Shown: one piece after another, positions 34,254 to 46,478 of the stretch | Layout: each line of letters begins with the position of its first letter | Numbering within the stretch: position 1 is the first letter of the stretch | Assembly (NCBI GenBank): GCA_023159155.1 | Contig: JAJNNX010000074.1 | Location: forward strand, 62,001 to 126,000 | DNA length: 64,000 nucleotides | Direction of reading: 5' to 3' | From: Ustulina deusta | Lineage: Eukaryota > Ascomycota > Sordariomycetes > Xylariales > Xylariaceae | Position numbers and translations under genes: made by a program | Notes under the pieces: model-generated | Told to the model about the DNA's origin: nothing | Databases searched by the model: none | The model's input: the letters and a program-made list of their open reading frames with translations, nothing else

Positions 34254-37200
34254 CTTTATATAAACATATCCTAAAATACAGACCCACATGGGTAGCTTCT
34301 ACCCACTGGTGACCCTGGTCCCTGACAGATGAAGCCCTTTAGGCTTAATTGCAACGTCACTCTCGATTCAGCGTAGGCGTTTCCATTGCCACCACAGAAC
34401 CTGTGTTAGTTTTGTTTCCGGATATAGTCATCTGGTTTTTGATTTCAATGCTTGTGTCGCGTACAACCGAGAAAGAAAGAAAAAGCAACTGTCCTAGCTT
34501 CAAGAGGATTATCATTGTCGCCTTTGATCTGACCACTCCAAAGTATTACTACCTCGCCATCGATTAATGCCTGCATACATATGTGAAAGGCTGAAAGTAT
34601 GAGGATAGTAAACTGATTATTCCCGTCCCATCGCGAGATTCCCCGTATTCGTATCTAGTGAAATGGTAAATTCACTAGCTCGATAATAGTATTTATATAG
34701 TAGAACCTGCTGAAGACTATTACTAAAATAGTGTTCGATGTCACTATCCCGCTCGTCGACCTGGAGGAGTAGTTCGACGTGGTCTTTTGGGAACGGTTAT
34801 ATCATAATCGCTTCCTTCCTACCTAGATAACCTTCGTTTTTTATTTCTTCAATGAAGCTGGTGAGGGCACGGACGTGGTGGGGCTGTGCTTTTTGCCGCT
34901 GGCCGCTACTCTTGAAGGGTGCCGGCGCTCTTTCGTAAAAAGGATGTCCCTCGGGGAAACTTTCCAACCTATTTTTTGAAGGCAGAGTAGGCTGGATCTC
35001 GTTTATTTTGTCGTTTTCTTGAGATCGAGGGTGTACATTTTGATGAGGCAAGACGACGGATACACCAGAGGTGGAACGACCCAATCTCCCCAAAAGCTTG
35101 AGAAGAGAGGATAGGGCTGCAAGAGCCCGGTTATCGCCTAGACTGAAGGGTCAGGGTGAGGGTAATTGGCATCGCCTTTCTGGAGTCTTCCGACATAGGC
35201 TCTGCGTAAAGGCTGGTACTCGTCATGATATATCTCACCAAGTGCTCGAAACCCCGGTTCTATATGCCAACAGAATAAAAGTATAGGCTAGTGCGGCAAA
35301 CTTACTGGTAGTGATCTGGTGCGGGGCTGGATATCATGCTTTCGTGCCGTGCTACGGTAGGTCGGCGTTTGTCGACAGGGGCCAGCAATACCTAATATAG
35401 ATGAGACTGAGCTCGCATATCTCGCCCATTCTTCACGCAAAATATGACCCCAAGAAGGTCCAGCTAGACGACTACCTAGGTAGGCACCCAATAAAGTGAA
35501 ATTGTAACTCCCTTCTGTTCCTAAGTTCATAGTGTGACCGCCTCGTTTTTTCGGAAACAAGATGTTGATACTGAACCTATCATGGCAACTGTTCTCTAAA
35601 TACTACTAGTTACTCTTCAACTTATTTAAATTGTGCCTAAACTAGCAGGGTGCGCTGTGTAGCCTGTTGTTTGAGAACAAAGGCTATCATTGATTGCACC
35701 TCTAGTATTAGCCTCGTTTTCAACTAGAAAAGAAAAAAATTGACTCGGGCGAAACAAAGAGATAATTAAAATCAGCTACGGGTTGGCTGTCAGCAGTCAT
35801 CGATCGCCGAAAAGCGGTTTTACCATGCTTCACCCCTTGCCGAGACACGCACCACCTAACGGGATAGCCAAACTTTTATGCGAGGTACTAACGTTATTGG
35901 TGCTATCAAAGATAATCAATATAAAACATAGTTTGTTCCGTATCAAATTGCACGATGTGACCGCAACTTGGACGTAACAGGTCAGGTCTAGCCGTGTTTC
36001 TCTCTCTCTCCCTCCTTTCTTTTATTGTTTTCAGTCAAGGGTTGTTAGCCCCTTTCTTCGAGTTACTAATTGAGGTGTTAGTCTAGTACGGTGGTTCTAA
36101 AATGCTATCTTATTTTGGATGTCTATCCTCTGAGGCAAGAGCACGACAAACAAGGTAAAGGCAACATGAAGAAGCGCCGCGACGTAGGTCGCAGGTGGTA
36201 TGACGGACTCAGGGTCTGAAAACCCCCCAGGCTTCCGTATTAGCTCTTCATCATTTGTACATAGTATGCAGATGCAGCTAAAACCTGCATCCTGTGAAAC
36301 GCTGTATTGGCTCACTTCCCCGCACGTAAATCCTGGGAAGGATGCTCCTCGAGCTATCCAGCACCAGCCAACACACTAGCGCCTAGCATCACCACTACCG
36401 CACTTATGAGTAGCCCTTGTGTAATTAGGTATCATCGTAGCCCGCGGAGGGGATCCTATGCAGTCCCCCGATCGGTAGGATCTTTTTTGGATATCGTGTG
36501 CGGGCTGACCTTATCGACCGGGATAATGAGAGCGGTATGCCTTTCTGTTAACAATAGAGTCTTAAATATGGTAGGTATAACAGCTAAGTAATCAGCATTG
36601 ACTTGTGCCCATTTCAAGCCATGAAAGTTCCATCGGCAATTCAGGAAAAGAGCTTGAATTGAATGCGTGGATTCATATAATCGACCTGCATGGCCCAGCC
36701 TCACTGTGCCGTCGCTTCATACCAGTTCATAACGGCCCATATAAAACAGGATATGCCTGCATGGGGAAATCGAGGGGGGTCGGAAGGCTTCCAATCCTTC
36801 TGGAAGTGCAACAAGCCTTATAAATTCCGTAGCAGTCGTGTTGTATGGCGGGGCGGATATTGATCGCAGAAGAAATGAAGAGTTGAAATGACATCTAGTC
36901 ACCACGAGGAGGGCTTACACTATTTGCACTGTCCACCGCACGTGCCTACAGTAGGCATTAGACCTTGCTTTTCACTACAGCACTTCACACGCCCTAACTT
37001 TTAAGCAACTGGAGGTATCTAAATAGCAGAGCAATCAAGGCGCGACAGTACCTAGTGGTGGGCACTAGACTTCCCTCTTCTGCTACAGCAAGTAGGTACG
37101 TACCTGCTACGTACCTTGAATCAAAGTTTCGCTAATACCTGATAGCCTCGGCCGGACGGCAAACACCACGCTGGGATCGATTTAAATGCCCTACGCGACC

Positions 37201-37274
37201 TCTCCAGGCCCCGACCGATCCTCTTATCACTCAGATACCAACCCAAAGCACAAACCGACGCCCCCGCCCGCATC

Positions 37275-37763
37275 ATGGTGTATGTGATGGAATTCTACGT
37301 TGACGGTGGCTGCCGAGGTAATGGCAAACCGTGGGCTATTGGTGCCGCCGCATGCATCATGAAGAAGCGACACGGCTCGTACGCGAGCCAGTCGCTCGAA
37401 TTGCCACGGGACCCAGAGCCAACTAACCAACGAGCTGAGATCACGGCTATAATCATGGCTCTCGAATGGGCCCTCAAGAGATACCATGAACTGGACTCGA
37501 ACCCCAGACTTGCCGTCCGGATTCACTCCGACTCCAGGTACGCCATCAACTGTATGGACAATTGGATCTACAAGTGGACGCGGAACGGATGGGTCAACTC
37601 GTCAGGCTACGAGGTCGCTAATCGCGACCTGATCGAAGAGGCCTCCGATCTCGATGATCGGCTTCAGGAACTGGGTTCTGTGGACTATATCTGGATCCCT
37701 CGATCGGAAAACCAAGCGGCCGATGAACTTTGTAACGACAAGCTTGATGAGATAGATGATTAA
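37275..37763 (+). CDS. Small RNase H-fold protein (RNase HI-like)
   Basis: A single-exon gene of 162 aa, starting at the ATG at 37275. The RNase H core is complete: FYVDGGCRGNG (D10), NQRAEI (E55), HSDSRYAI (D86) and NQAADEL (D150) supply the D-E-D-D metal-binding set. The substrate strand WTRNGWVNSSGYEVANRDLI matches the K-x-W-x-x-NGW segment of RNase HI. The loop that usually reads GHxGxxGN and carries the catalysis-assisting His is replaced by WIPRSENQAAD, so that His is absent. No hybrid-binding domain or targeting signal is present. It probably cleaves the RNA strand of RNA-DNA hybrids. It stands alone, with no retroelement gag/RT sequence around it, so it is not an obvious retrotransposon fragment. 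Confidence 0.82.
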   Translation: MVYVMEFYVDGGCRGNGKPWAIGAAACIMKKRHGSYASQSLELPRDPEPTNQRAEITAIIMALEWALKRYHELDSNPRLAVRIHSDSRYAINCMDNWIYKWTRNGWVNSSGYEVANRDLIEEASDLDDRLQELGSVDYIWIPRSENQAADELCNDKLDEIDD

Positions 37764-40700
37764 TAACCTACGGCTAGCGAGGTCCCGGTGCTTTGAGACG
37801 CCACTCATGAATGATATTCACAAGGCATCTATGGAAAGGAACGTCTGTCGACAGTCAAGCGATCGTCTTAGCAACAGATGATTTTCTGATACCCGACGGA
37901 GTTACCTTCATCACGAAGTCTGGAAACGATTTAGCACACCGATCACCCCCTATTTCTCCTTTTGCCAAGGCCAAATACCCCAGATTGTATAAGGCAACAA
38001 GCCCTCAAACTACGAGACAGAGGATCATCATAAATGATATCACAAGCTATACTACACAACAAAGAGGCTTCTGTGTGTTCTGAAGACCTTCGCACAACGG
38101 CAAATCTTAATTGGCGTCCATCAACACAGGGTCCATGACAAACGAGGATGAGTACACTACATCAACTACGAAAATGGTGATGGTGCTGGGCTTGGGGTTT
38201 GATTGGCGAGAACCTGCACGTTACCATTCATCCACACCAACACGCAACCTACCTCTAGCCATCACACTCTCGTCAGTTCACTCTCCGGAGGGTATCTCCA
38301 CGCCATCCATAGGAGAAACAGATTCACGATATCAATACATGTTTCGTTTTCTTACGTAGACGTTGTAATCGCTAATTTCCATTGATCTCACTAGGAATAG
38401 GCAAAACTTGATTATTATGACTAACTCTACAAGATAAATGGTGACTTATTTCGGCAATCTAACTTGAAAGATATAATAGTGTTAATAAATAGACTAATTT
38501 GTATCCGACCGTGCGCAGATAGGGGTGTATCCTTTTGGACATGATACTATTCATGATACGACCAGCAAACCGTATGGCTCCCCTTAAAAGTCTATCTGCG
38601 TGGGGGAAGATCGAGTGTTTAGGTAGAAGGCCACCTGGTACGGGTTCTTCAGGAGCCTTCGCACAACACAAGTTCTCATCACCTGCCCCCATTGTCGACA
38701 ACCTAATCGGTGCCTATCAATTTCTAGGTAGATAGACAGCTTCAGCAATGGGATGGTATCAGGATATGTCATGTGAACACCAATCAACACCGTCTGTGGA
38801 ACAAAGAAAGTGTTTCAAATATTGTTGGCGGGGACCACCTATTGGAGCAACAACACATCATTATTCATTAGGTAATGTATCAATACTTAATATCCTGACA
38901 GGAGAGTGAGGGAAACCTGGAGTCTGGGTAAAGTCATATATTACTCATGACAATGCGCGATGAGAGGCTGCTCATCAAGTTCTGGTGCCGCCTGCATCAA
39001 CCCATCAGGGTGTTGAAAAACTCTCATGATGAGCAATGTATGTTGTTGTTGCAAGGAGCCTTATCATGGCACGCTGGCGATCTCTGCTACAATGTATGAA
39101 ATAACCTCTTTGTTCTGCCCGTTCAAATGAACTCAACGCCCTCCCTGTAGTCGAAATTTCAATTTCACAATTTTCCCACGTTTTGCGCAACAGCTCAGTG
39201 ACGGTGCATTTTTCCAGAAAAGACTCATCAGGTGATTAGAAGACCCATGCTCGGCATCTAGTCCGTTGACTTTAAGGTTATTGTTAAGGTTATCTTGAAT
39301 GTTACAGTGGAAATTTTCGGAACTTAGAAAAATACAGGGGGGCGCTGTCGTTCTACCCCCCCCGGGCCCTTCGAAGATGATGTTCCTTTTTCTCCGGATC
39401 CTGGTCCTGAGGGTCTGGGCCTTTTCTTGTTGTTGCTGTGGAGGAATACCCCTCTCCCAGACGCGAGTCTCAGAACCGTCCCCTGGAATCTTCGGGGCAT
39501 GCTGCACACGAGGCCCCCGGCGGCCTTGTCACCAATTCACAGTGTACTTGCCCCTATATGAATGAATCGCAGTCACGTCCTGGAGCCAACTTCAATGGTA
39601 ACCTTCTGAACCATCTTTCTATGTCCAAATCCTAGTCGAGCTAACAGCTCCAAGATTACTCAGTCCCGTCATATCATCGCAAGACTCATCTAAGACAATA
39701 ATTCGGTAAGGGGCTTCTGTTAATTTACCAATGACTTCAGCTATATTTGTTCCCAATACTGCAGACAGTTAGATTCAGGGGTTACGCAGGCCGTCTTTTC
39801 ATTACTCTCTTTTCCTGGTTTGTAGCATATCACTCCAGGACCCAAGGGCTCCTAGGGAAAATGGGAGCTCGGGATGTCCCCAGAGGACACCTGGGCGCCC
39901 CATTGTCAGCATTGGAGTTGTTTACACTTGGCACAGTTTAGATAGCCTCCAAAGTAATAATATCAAGACAGAGCCAATTGACAAAAATTCTGCCGGGAAG
40001 CAGTCCTTTGAGAAGTATTTTGGCGCCATCCAAGATAGTCAGACGATTCTGGAGATCAAGACGCTGGCGAGGCAGCTTCGTGTCCAGGTGATGGAGAAGG
40101 CCATATTGCTCAAATCCTAGTACTAGCAGTAACCCAAACAATCGCGGAGGAGAGAATACCAGGTTTCACACGGACCCATCATCCCAGGATTCTCACGCAT
40201 TAACCAGTACCTAACCAACCCAACCGAGACGCATCACAAAATGTGACTGCGTATAGGAGGATAGATTTTCTAGACTAACCCCCGGGGAAGAGGGACTCAT
40301 TCTAGTAGAATGAATTCCATAGGAACTCATGCAGCTGTTGGAGCCCCGGGAGGCTCTTGACGGAATTCTGGTGATGGCACTGCCGCGACACCCCCAGAGT
40401 CTTCGATTGCCACCCTTACTGGGGAAAGCCCTGCCTTTGTATAGCTACATAGAGTTAAATGGGAGCTCGAACATGAGTCTCCCGGGTTTGGACCTGACTA
40501 GGCGCTGCCCCATCTTCGCTTAGATCGTTGCCGACCATCCGAATGGCGCCCTCATTAAGCTCACAGCAAACATCTCGAGAGTCTTGCTTGGCAAAGGACC
40601 CGATCTCAGGGGGGAGTGCGTATGAGGACCCTTCACAGAGGCCGCCATGTCAATTGCCGGGTTCCACCAATAACATTGAATTCCGCCGAATAACCCAACT

Positions 40701-41796
40701 GTGACGCTGTGGCGGAGCGCCGGAACAAGTGGGACGAGATCTCGTCAACAGAAGAAAGTCTCAGATCAACATTATGGCGGTCTGGGGAGCGCAGTAACAT
40801 TGTTCTTGCATGAGGAAACATCTTGTTCTAGATGCCGAGTAGATAGACTTAGAGGGTTAGGCCAATATAGGTCACCTCGACTGCTCCCTGGGGATCGCCA
40901 TGATATGCACTGGTTTGAATCCACTTCTGCTAGGTCAATCTTCACTCTGCCCCGGTTGGACCAACATAACCCGAGTGTCATGTGACAAAAAGAACAAGGA
41001 GACTTTTAGTATATTGTCGCAGAGATCTCGCCAGTGTGGAATGTAGTTCTCGCATGCTTATAAAACAATGCATCCCATTACACCGAGACATAGGCTCTGT
41101 TATGATGTATCTTATGTAGTAGGTATGCGTAGAAGCGGTCAGGACTCGTCACAACCCACTATGCCCAACTAGGTAATCGATTAGACTAGTCAAATATCTT
41201 TGGATTGATTGCCAAATTGAGACAAATGCGCAGGTTGAACAGGTACTAGCGCGCCATTCTCTAGGTACTTGCAGAGATGACTTCTTCACCTTACAAATAT
41301 TTAAATACCACCGGAGACGGTACACTAGGTACATATGCAGGATACCTCATGTGGATATAGTACACCTTAGGTACACTACCGTTCTTCCTTACTTCCGACA
41401 CATAATGCTGCATATTAATTAGTAGGTATCAAGGATGGAGAAACGACCCGATAGAAAGACGACGGTGCCAAGCTCTGGAGACAAAACATTACCGAGGTAT
41501 CCATGAACATCCCGGACAGTCTACACGTGTACACTAGGTACGCGAATCTGACAATCGCGCCACATACAGTACGTGAAGGAGATCTGCAGAAACGGCAATT
41601 TGCATGCCTGGTAGAGAAATAATATCTGCCGAATATGTATGTGACAAGGGCTTAGGCGTGCGACAGAATACGTACTCCTCCTGAACAAGAGCCTGCACTG
41701 TGTGGTAGAGAAGTAATGCCGTGGTGTTTGCCTGGCTGGTAGGTATTGACATGTATCGCGAAGTACTGCAAGTGCTGGGACCCCTGTTTTCAGCGG

Positions 41797-41805
41797 ATCT
41801 GATAA
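41797..41805 (+). promoter_or_regulatory. Iron-GATA (SreA-type) site ATCTGATAA
   Basis: ATCTGATAA in the longer context CGGATCTGATAA, 816 bp upstream of the FAD oxidoreductase ATG. ATCWGATAA is the reported consensus of SreA, the GATA repressor of siderophore genes in Aspergillus fumigatus. Confidence 0.65.
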
Positions 41806-41904
41806 CTAGTCTACCCCACATAGAATTGTTACCGTTGCCCATATTAGTGTAGTTTAGTAAATTAGATCACACCAATGTTGCGTGATTTTTTCTGGTGCAA
41901 TTCC

Positions 41905-41913
41905 TTATCAGAT
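41905..41913 (-). promoter_or_regulatory. Iron-GATA (SreA-type) site, minus strand
   Basis: TTATCAGAT, the complement of ATCTGATAA, 708 bp upstream of the FAD oxidoreductase ATG and 100 bp after the previous site, in opposite orientation. This copy lacks the CGG extension. Confidence 0.6.
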
Positions 41914-42620
41914 CAAAACATTTGATGATCGATGCCAGGGTACCGCTTTCGTCTCGTATCATATCGCACCGTCACCTATATGGACCAAATGGAAACGGGA
42001 GGTTTAAGTAATGATGCCTCGAAGGACAGTCTACCTGCGTTGCCATTGGGACAGTCTTCCCAACCTCTCTATCTCTCTGAGAGACCTAGGCTACCATGTC
42101 GACCAAAAGGAGTACCTCTGCATCTGTGCTCATCCAAGCGTAAGTATATATCTACATCTTGGGTATTCTTCAACTGTCTTACGAATGCCCGAGCCCACCT
42201 GCGACATCGGCTACAGTCATGGCGTACACAGTATTGGCTACATCCTAAATCACTAATGGGCATAGGTATCCCACAAAGGGTTGAAACTAGCGATGGCCCC
42301 AATGAGGCCAAGCTGTCCATTACTGTACCCCATAGGACGTCCAGCCGATTCATGGCCTCGGGTCTTTCCCATCCCTGTTCTGGGATTCGTTACTGTAGAT
42401 GTCCCTGTACAAGCTGACGGGACTCTGGAGCGGAAGAGAAGACGGTGAGTTTATAGGAGTCGCAGTGCACGTCTTCTCCTCTCCCCCGATCCTTGAAAAG
42501 GGGACACACCGTCTATCTTGTGAAAGACCTGACGAACAAAGCGTCCATCCAACCCAGCCTGCATTTTACTCTCTACGCTCCTTTATTTTCTTCGGGACTC
42601 CATCTTAAACACCAGCAAGG

Positions 42621-44022
42621 ATGATGGTAAACGTTATAAACGCTGCTATTCCAGCGACCCAATACCGTGTCCTCATAGCCGGCGGCTGCTACGGTGGCCT
42701 CTCGGCCGCCATCAACCTCTTAGAGAAGTGCGACACGATCGACTCGCCCATATCTGTTGACGTCACCATTGTCGACGAGCGCGATGGATACTGTATGTCC
42801 ACCGGACGATTTGTTTTGACAGTGCCGATTGAACATGCTAATGCGGATCACCAGACCATCTCATCGGCTCGCCGCTAGCTATGGCCTCCAGAGACTATGC
42901 GGAGAAGGCCTGGGTAGAGTACAAGCACGTCAAAGTGCTACAACGCCCCAACGTGACTTTCGTCCAAGGCACTGTCGCCAACGTCGACTGCGAGAACAAG
43001 ACGGCCACTATCTCAGAGCGCAGGACTCAGAAGACGAGGGTAGAAAGCTACGACTTCTTTATCGCCGCCACGGGTCTACGGAGAGCTTGGCCGGTTGTGC
43101 CTCAGGCGTTGACCCGGGAGACCTACCTCATGGAAGTTGGAGCGCACTGTGACAGGGTGCTCAACAGCACTGCGCCAGTGCTCGTCGTGGGCGGGGGTCA
43201 GATACTCCAGACATATGATGGCCTCTGAACAATCGCTGACCATCTCTATAGGCGCCGTTGGAATTGAGATGGCAGCTGAGTTGAAGTACATGAAGCCAAG
43301 CGTCCAAGTGACACTAGCGCACTCAAGAGACAAGCTCCTGTCCGCCGAGCCGTTGCCAGACATGGTCAAGGACTGCGCGCTAGAGCTGACAGAGCAAGCG
43401 GGCGTCGAGGTTCTCCTGAACCACCGCCTGGCAAGCAGCACGCCCACCAAGGACGCAGACGGGTCCGTGCTATACGAGGTCGAGTTCACCAACGGCCACA
43501 AGATGACGGTGAGCGAGGTCATCACGGCCATCTCCAACAGCATCCCGTCCTCGAGCTACCTGCCCCAACAAGCCCTCGACGGCGACGGCTACGTGAACGT
43601 CCAGCCCACCATGCACTTCCCTGCAGACGCTCCGAACGCCGGGTCGCACTTCGCCGTTGGCGACATGATCCACTGGTCGGGCATCAAGCGGTGCGGTGGG
43701 GCCCTGTACCAGGGCAAGATCGCCGGGTGGAACATCCACCAAACCATGCTGCAGCAGCTGCAAGACAAGGAGCCGGACTTCCTTCGGCTTGGCGAGGTTC
43801 CGCCCATGATTGGCCTAGCCGTCGGCAAGAACGGCGTTTCATATGGCGCCGAAGGCATGAGCTACGGCCCGCAGGTGATGCACTTATTCTTCGAGGAAGA
43901 TTTAGGGTTTAGAAGTAAGCCGAGTCCTCCCACCTACGCTATCTCCTACCGTTAGAATCGCGCTGACTGATGTCCTCGTAGTCGTTTGGGACCACCTCCA
44001 ACTCGGCGGCATCACAAAATAG
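42621..44022 (+). CDS. AIF/AMID-like FAD-dependent oxidoreductase, four exons
   Basis: The exons are 42621-42792, 42855-43196, 43252-43914 and 43982-44022 (405 aa), with introns of 62, 55 and 67 nt. The second junction rebuilds the NAD(P)H loop VVGGGAVGIEMAAEL (168 onward). The third replaces a stray tail with FRIVWDHLQLGG, the normal family ending. The FAD loop is AGGCYGGLSAA (20-30), then YYHLIGSPLAMAS and FIAATGL. FAVGDMIHW near the C-terminus contacts FAD. AIF/AMID-like proteins use NAD(P)H to reduce small acceptors such as quinones. No targeting peptide or membrane helix is clear. It is convergent with the SidF-like gene (263 bp between stops), and its promoter holds two iron-GATA sites. 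This suggests an iron-regulated redox role, for instance in reductive release of iron; that role is inference. Confidence 0.85.
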
Positions 44023-44285
44023 GCATGATGACGATGATGATGATGATGACGATGGATGTGTGTGCATGGTTTTTTATTTACATCGGCGCTAGGCGTTATG
44101 GGAGGCCGAGACACATGGACAGAGGAAAATTAAACATAGATTGATTAGCATGTAGATTTCCCGTTACTTGGCCGCAATTCGCAATGAAAATGCCAAATTC
44201 CAAGCAACCTGTTTGTTTTTCGGTCCATCTCGTGGAGTAATGAAACATAAATCACATGCAACTAACGCTTGGTATCTTATCCCCT

Positions 44286-45761
44286 TTACAGCTTCGGCAA
44301 CAGGCCGACCAACGTGCCACCTACGGCTTTCTCGCTCTCGTGCAGAGGCGACAGCTGGAAGAACCTCTCCCTCGAGCATCGCACGAACGCAGACCGCTTG
44401 TGCGGGACGTCGACGAACTTATCCAGCCCGAACCCGTGGATGAAGTCGTATGCCAGCACCGAGCTGTTGGTATATTTCGGCTCGCCGATGATGGCCATGG
44501 TGCGCGGGTCGTCCAGGAAGATGAAGTGCATCAGGCTGGACCACCATGCCGTGACGCGGTGCGGCCCGCGGAAGCGCACGTCGCCCACCAGCGAGTGGCG
44601 CCCTCGGTCGAAGTCGCCCGCGCTGTAGTACGCGCCGAGGCGATCTTCCTGTCGCCGGGGAAAAAAAAAGCGTCAGCATTGCTCGCGAAAAAAACGTCTA
44701 GGCGTAAACAACACACAAGTGTTCCATCCCCGTTTGCAATGCGGTGCAAGTAGAGCGAACATGGTGAGAAGAAAGAAAGAAAAAAGAAAAAAAAAACAGT
44801 GGGGATAATTAGTTTAGTCCTAGCTTACCTTGCCCCAGTACACCTCGAAATACGCAAAGGGGATGTCATCGAACCGCGCCAATATCGTGATCTGATGCGG
44901 GTCCACGTGCGCCTTGCGGAGGTACTCGCGGTGTTGCTCGAGGGTGCCCGTCTCGTTCCAGCCCTGCGAGACGCGCGGGTCGTTCTGCCACTCGTGGAAC
45001 AAGCCGAGGTGCTCGGGATCCTCCCAGTCCAGCGCGACCATGCTGAACATCTCGCGCAGGTGCGGGATCCAGCGGCTGTAGATGACGGAGCCCGGACGCG
45101 GCTTCGCGGGGCGTCGCGGGTGCCAGGTGAGGACCTGCCCCGGCTCCGCCGTCATGACGTTCTCGAGCGGCGTGATGGGGTACGAGGAGAGCGGTTTGGA
45201 CATGGTGTCCAGGTCTTCCGGGATCCATGCCGTTCGCGGTCCGAAAGGCGACCCGGCGCCCTGCCAGAAGGTGCTTCGGGGGACGAAGAGCTCGTCGGCG
45301 AGGCCCGTCGCGATCGGGTGGTCGATGGCGAGAAGCACGGTCTTGAGTCGTGCCGAGAGGATCTCCTTACCGGTCCCTATCAGCAAGAGTCGGAAACCCT
45401 CCATTGACGGCCGGAGCGTGAAGAGCACGTAAATGGCTAGCCATGCCTGCCCGGGCGTCGGTGGCTTCTCGCCGTCCCAAACCCAGGTCGAACAGGGTGA
45501 GCGGCGGGCACGGCCCCACGGTGTGTTGTTAGACTCTGGGGGTCGCTCGCTCGATTTGAGATCTACGGGCTCGGTGAAGAAGAGCTGGTCATTGTGAAGG
45601 GGCTCTGGCGGAAGAGTGGCCTTGTCGTCGGTGCCGAGGGGAATGATCTGGAACAATGGGATTGAAGCCTCGGCTGTCCGCGAAGTCTTGCTCAAGCCGT
45701 AGGGTGTCTGGTAGGGATGCGGGAGCTTAAGGATGGGCTCATTGTCCGAGGGAGGTGCCAT
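44286..45761 (-). CDS. sidF: SidF-type N5-hydroxyornithine acyltransferase (siderophore biosynthesis)
   Basis: The exons are 45761-44829 and 44648-44286 (431 aa) with a 180-nt intron (GTAAGC donor, GACAG acceptor). The ATG at 45761 is used because the longer frame begins with TTG. The C-terminal half is the IucB/MbtK GNAT-like acyltransferase domain: [38 protein letters not shown], then across the junction [17 protein letters not shown], and [20 protein letters not shown]. SidF moves anhydromevalonyl from its CoA ester to N5-hydroxyornithine for fusarinine/TAFC or coprogen-type siderophores. The paralog SidL uses acetyl-CoA; the SidI-like ligase and the transporters nearby favour SidF. The protein ends Pro-Lys-Leu, a weak PTS1-like tail, consistent with the peroxisomal location known for SidF. 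Three iron-GATA sites lie 592-709 bp upstream. Confidence 0.85.
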
Positions 45762-46352
45762 TATCACTACGAGAAGGGTAACCGCGTTGGAGACGATGCG
45801 ACACAATCACTGGCGATCTAGATTGGTGCTGCAAGTCAATGTCCTTCGCTATCTCACAAATAAGGAAAAAAAATGTCGCGCGACTAGAAGATCATCACGA
45901 TGTCACGGCGCGTACTTCACAGGCCGGTGTCCCCCGATGCGGCAAGCATCGGAGAGCGTGCTTCCAAAATAGACCTAGGCAGCGGCTTTCCTAGTAATGC
46001 ATAATAGCAATGCCTCACGCCCACCATGCCATCGCTAGATGTTCGGCCTCTCGAACACCATCAGGCGGTAGGTACTTCAGCTAGCTCGGGCTGGATGAGA
46101 GCACGTCATGCCACCACCAAGCCCCATGTGGTGTAGCCGGGAGCCCTCAGGTCGTGTAAGGTCACCAGGTACCGTGGATGTACCGCCTCAAGACGATACA
46201 TCCAGTGACATTCCTACCTCTGGCTGCAGAAATTTTCGCCGCCAAGGCACGCCCAAGATGAAGTGGCAGTCCGGTGCTCAACGGTTCATACAGGGGGCCA
46301 GGGGATTGGTAGGAAGATGTTGGACCGTGTCTTGGCAGACATGCACACACGG

Positions 46353-46361
46353 ATCTGATAA
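46353..46361 (+). promoter_or_regulatory. Iron-GATA (SreA-type) site ATCTGATAA
   Basis: First of three direct copies in 126 bp, in the context CGGATCTGATAA, 592 bp upstream of the SidF-like ATG. Confidence 0.7.
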
Positions 46362-46415
46362 CTTTAAATGGCTGGTGGGTGTGTGGGACGTCGGGGTGCT
46401 GGCGATGGCAGCCGG

Positions 46416-46424
46416 ATCTGATAA
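46416..46424 (+). promoter_or_regulatory. Iron-GATA (SreA-type) site ATCTGATAA
   Basis: Second copy, again CGGATCTGATAA, 63 bp after the first and 655 bp upstream of the SidF-like ATG. Confidence 0.7.
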
Positions 46425-46469
46425 TTTCTCGCTCCCCCTTTTTCGGCATCGCGAGTGGGGCCTCGACGG

Positions 46470-46478
46470 ATCTGATAA
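46470..46478 (+). promoter_or_regulatory. Iron-GATA (SreA-type) site ATCTGATAA
   Basis: Third copy, again CGGATCTGATAA, 54 bp after the second and 709 bp upstream of the SidF-like ATG. Confidence 0.7.

Larger units (their letters stand above)
32196..37274. other. Gene-poor spacer of 5 kb
   Basis: I see no supported gene. Bases 32700-33400 are AT-rich. A GC-rich island sits at 33415-33540. Tandem and inverted repeats lie at 34143-34253. The palindrome ACCTAGGT is at 35474-35481. ORFs at 34797-35093 and 35288-35560 (minus) lack recognisable motifs. Bases 32196-32500 should be the citrate synthase promoter. Confidence 0.4.
37764..42620. other. Gene-poor spacer of 4.9 kb with possible relics
   Basis: I see no intact gene. 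A plus-strand block at about 39860-40121 reads in a coding-like way (IKTEPIDKNSAGKQSFEKYF, then DSQTILEIKTLARQLR) before a stop. GC-rich scraps at 39330-39520 and 40320-40620 are unlike the AT-rich surroundings. These may be pieces of one decayed gene. Two iron-GATA motifs at 41797-41913 belong to the promoter of the next gene. Confidence 0.4.

Noticed and set aside
37275..37763. RNase H as a retrotransposon fragment
   Set aside because: No reverse transcriptase, integrase, LTR or poly(A) signature flanks it, and it has its own start, stop and complete fold.
44799..45407. A 202-codon plus-strand ORF opposite the SidF-like gene
   Set aside because: It is an antisense shadow of GC-rich coding DNA. 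The minus strand has clear acyltransferase motifs and this frame has none.
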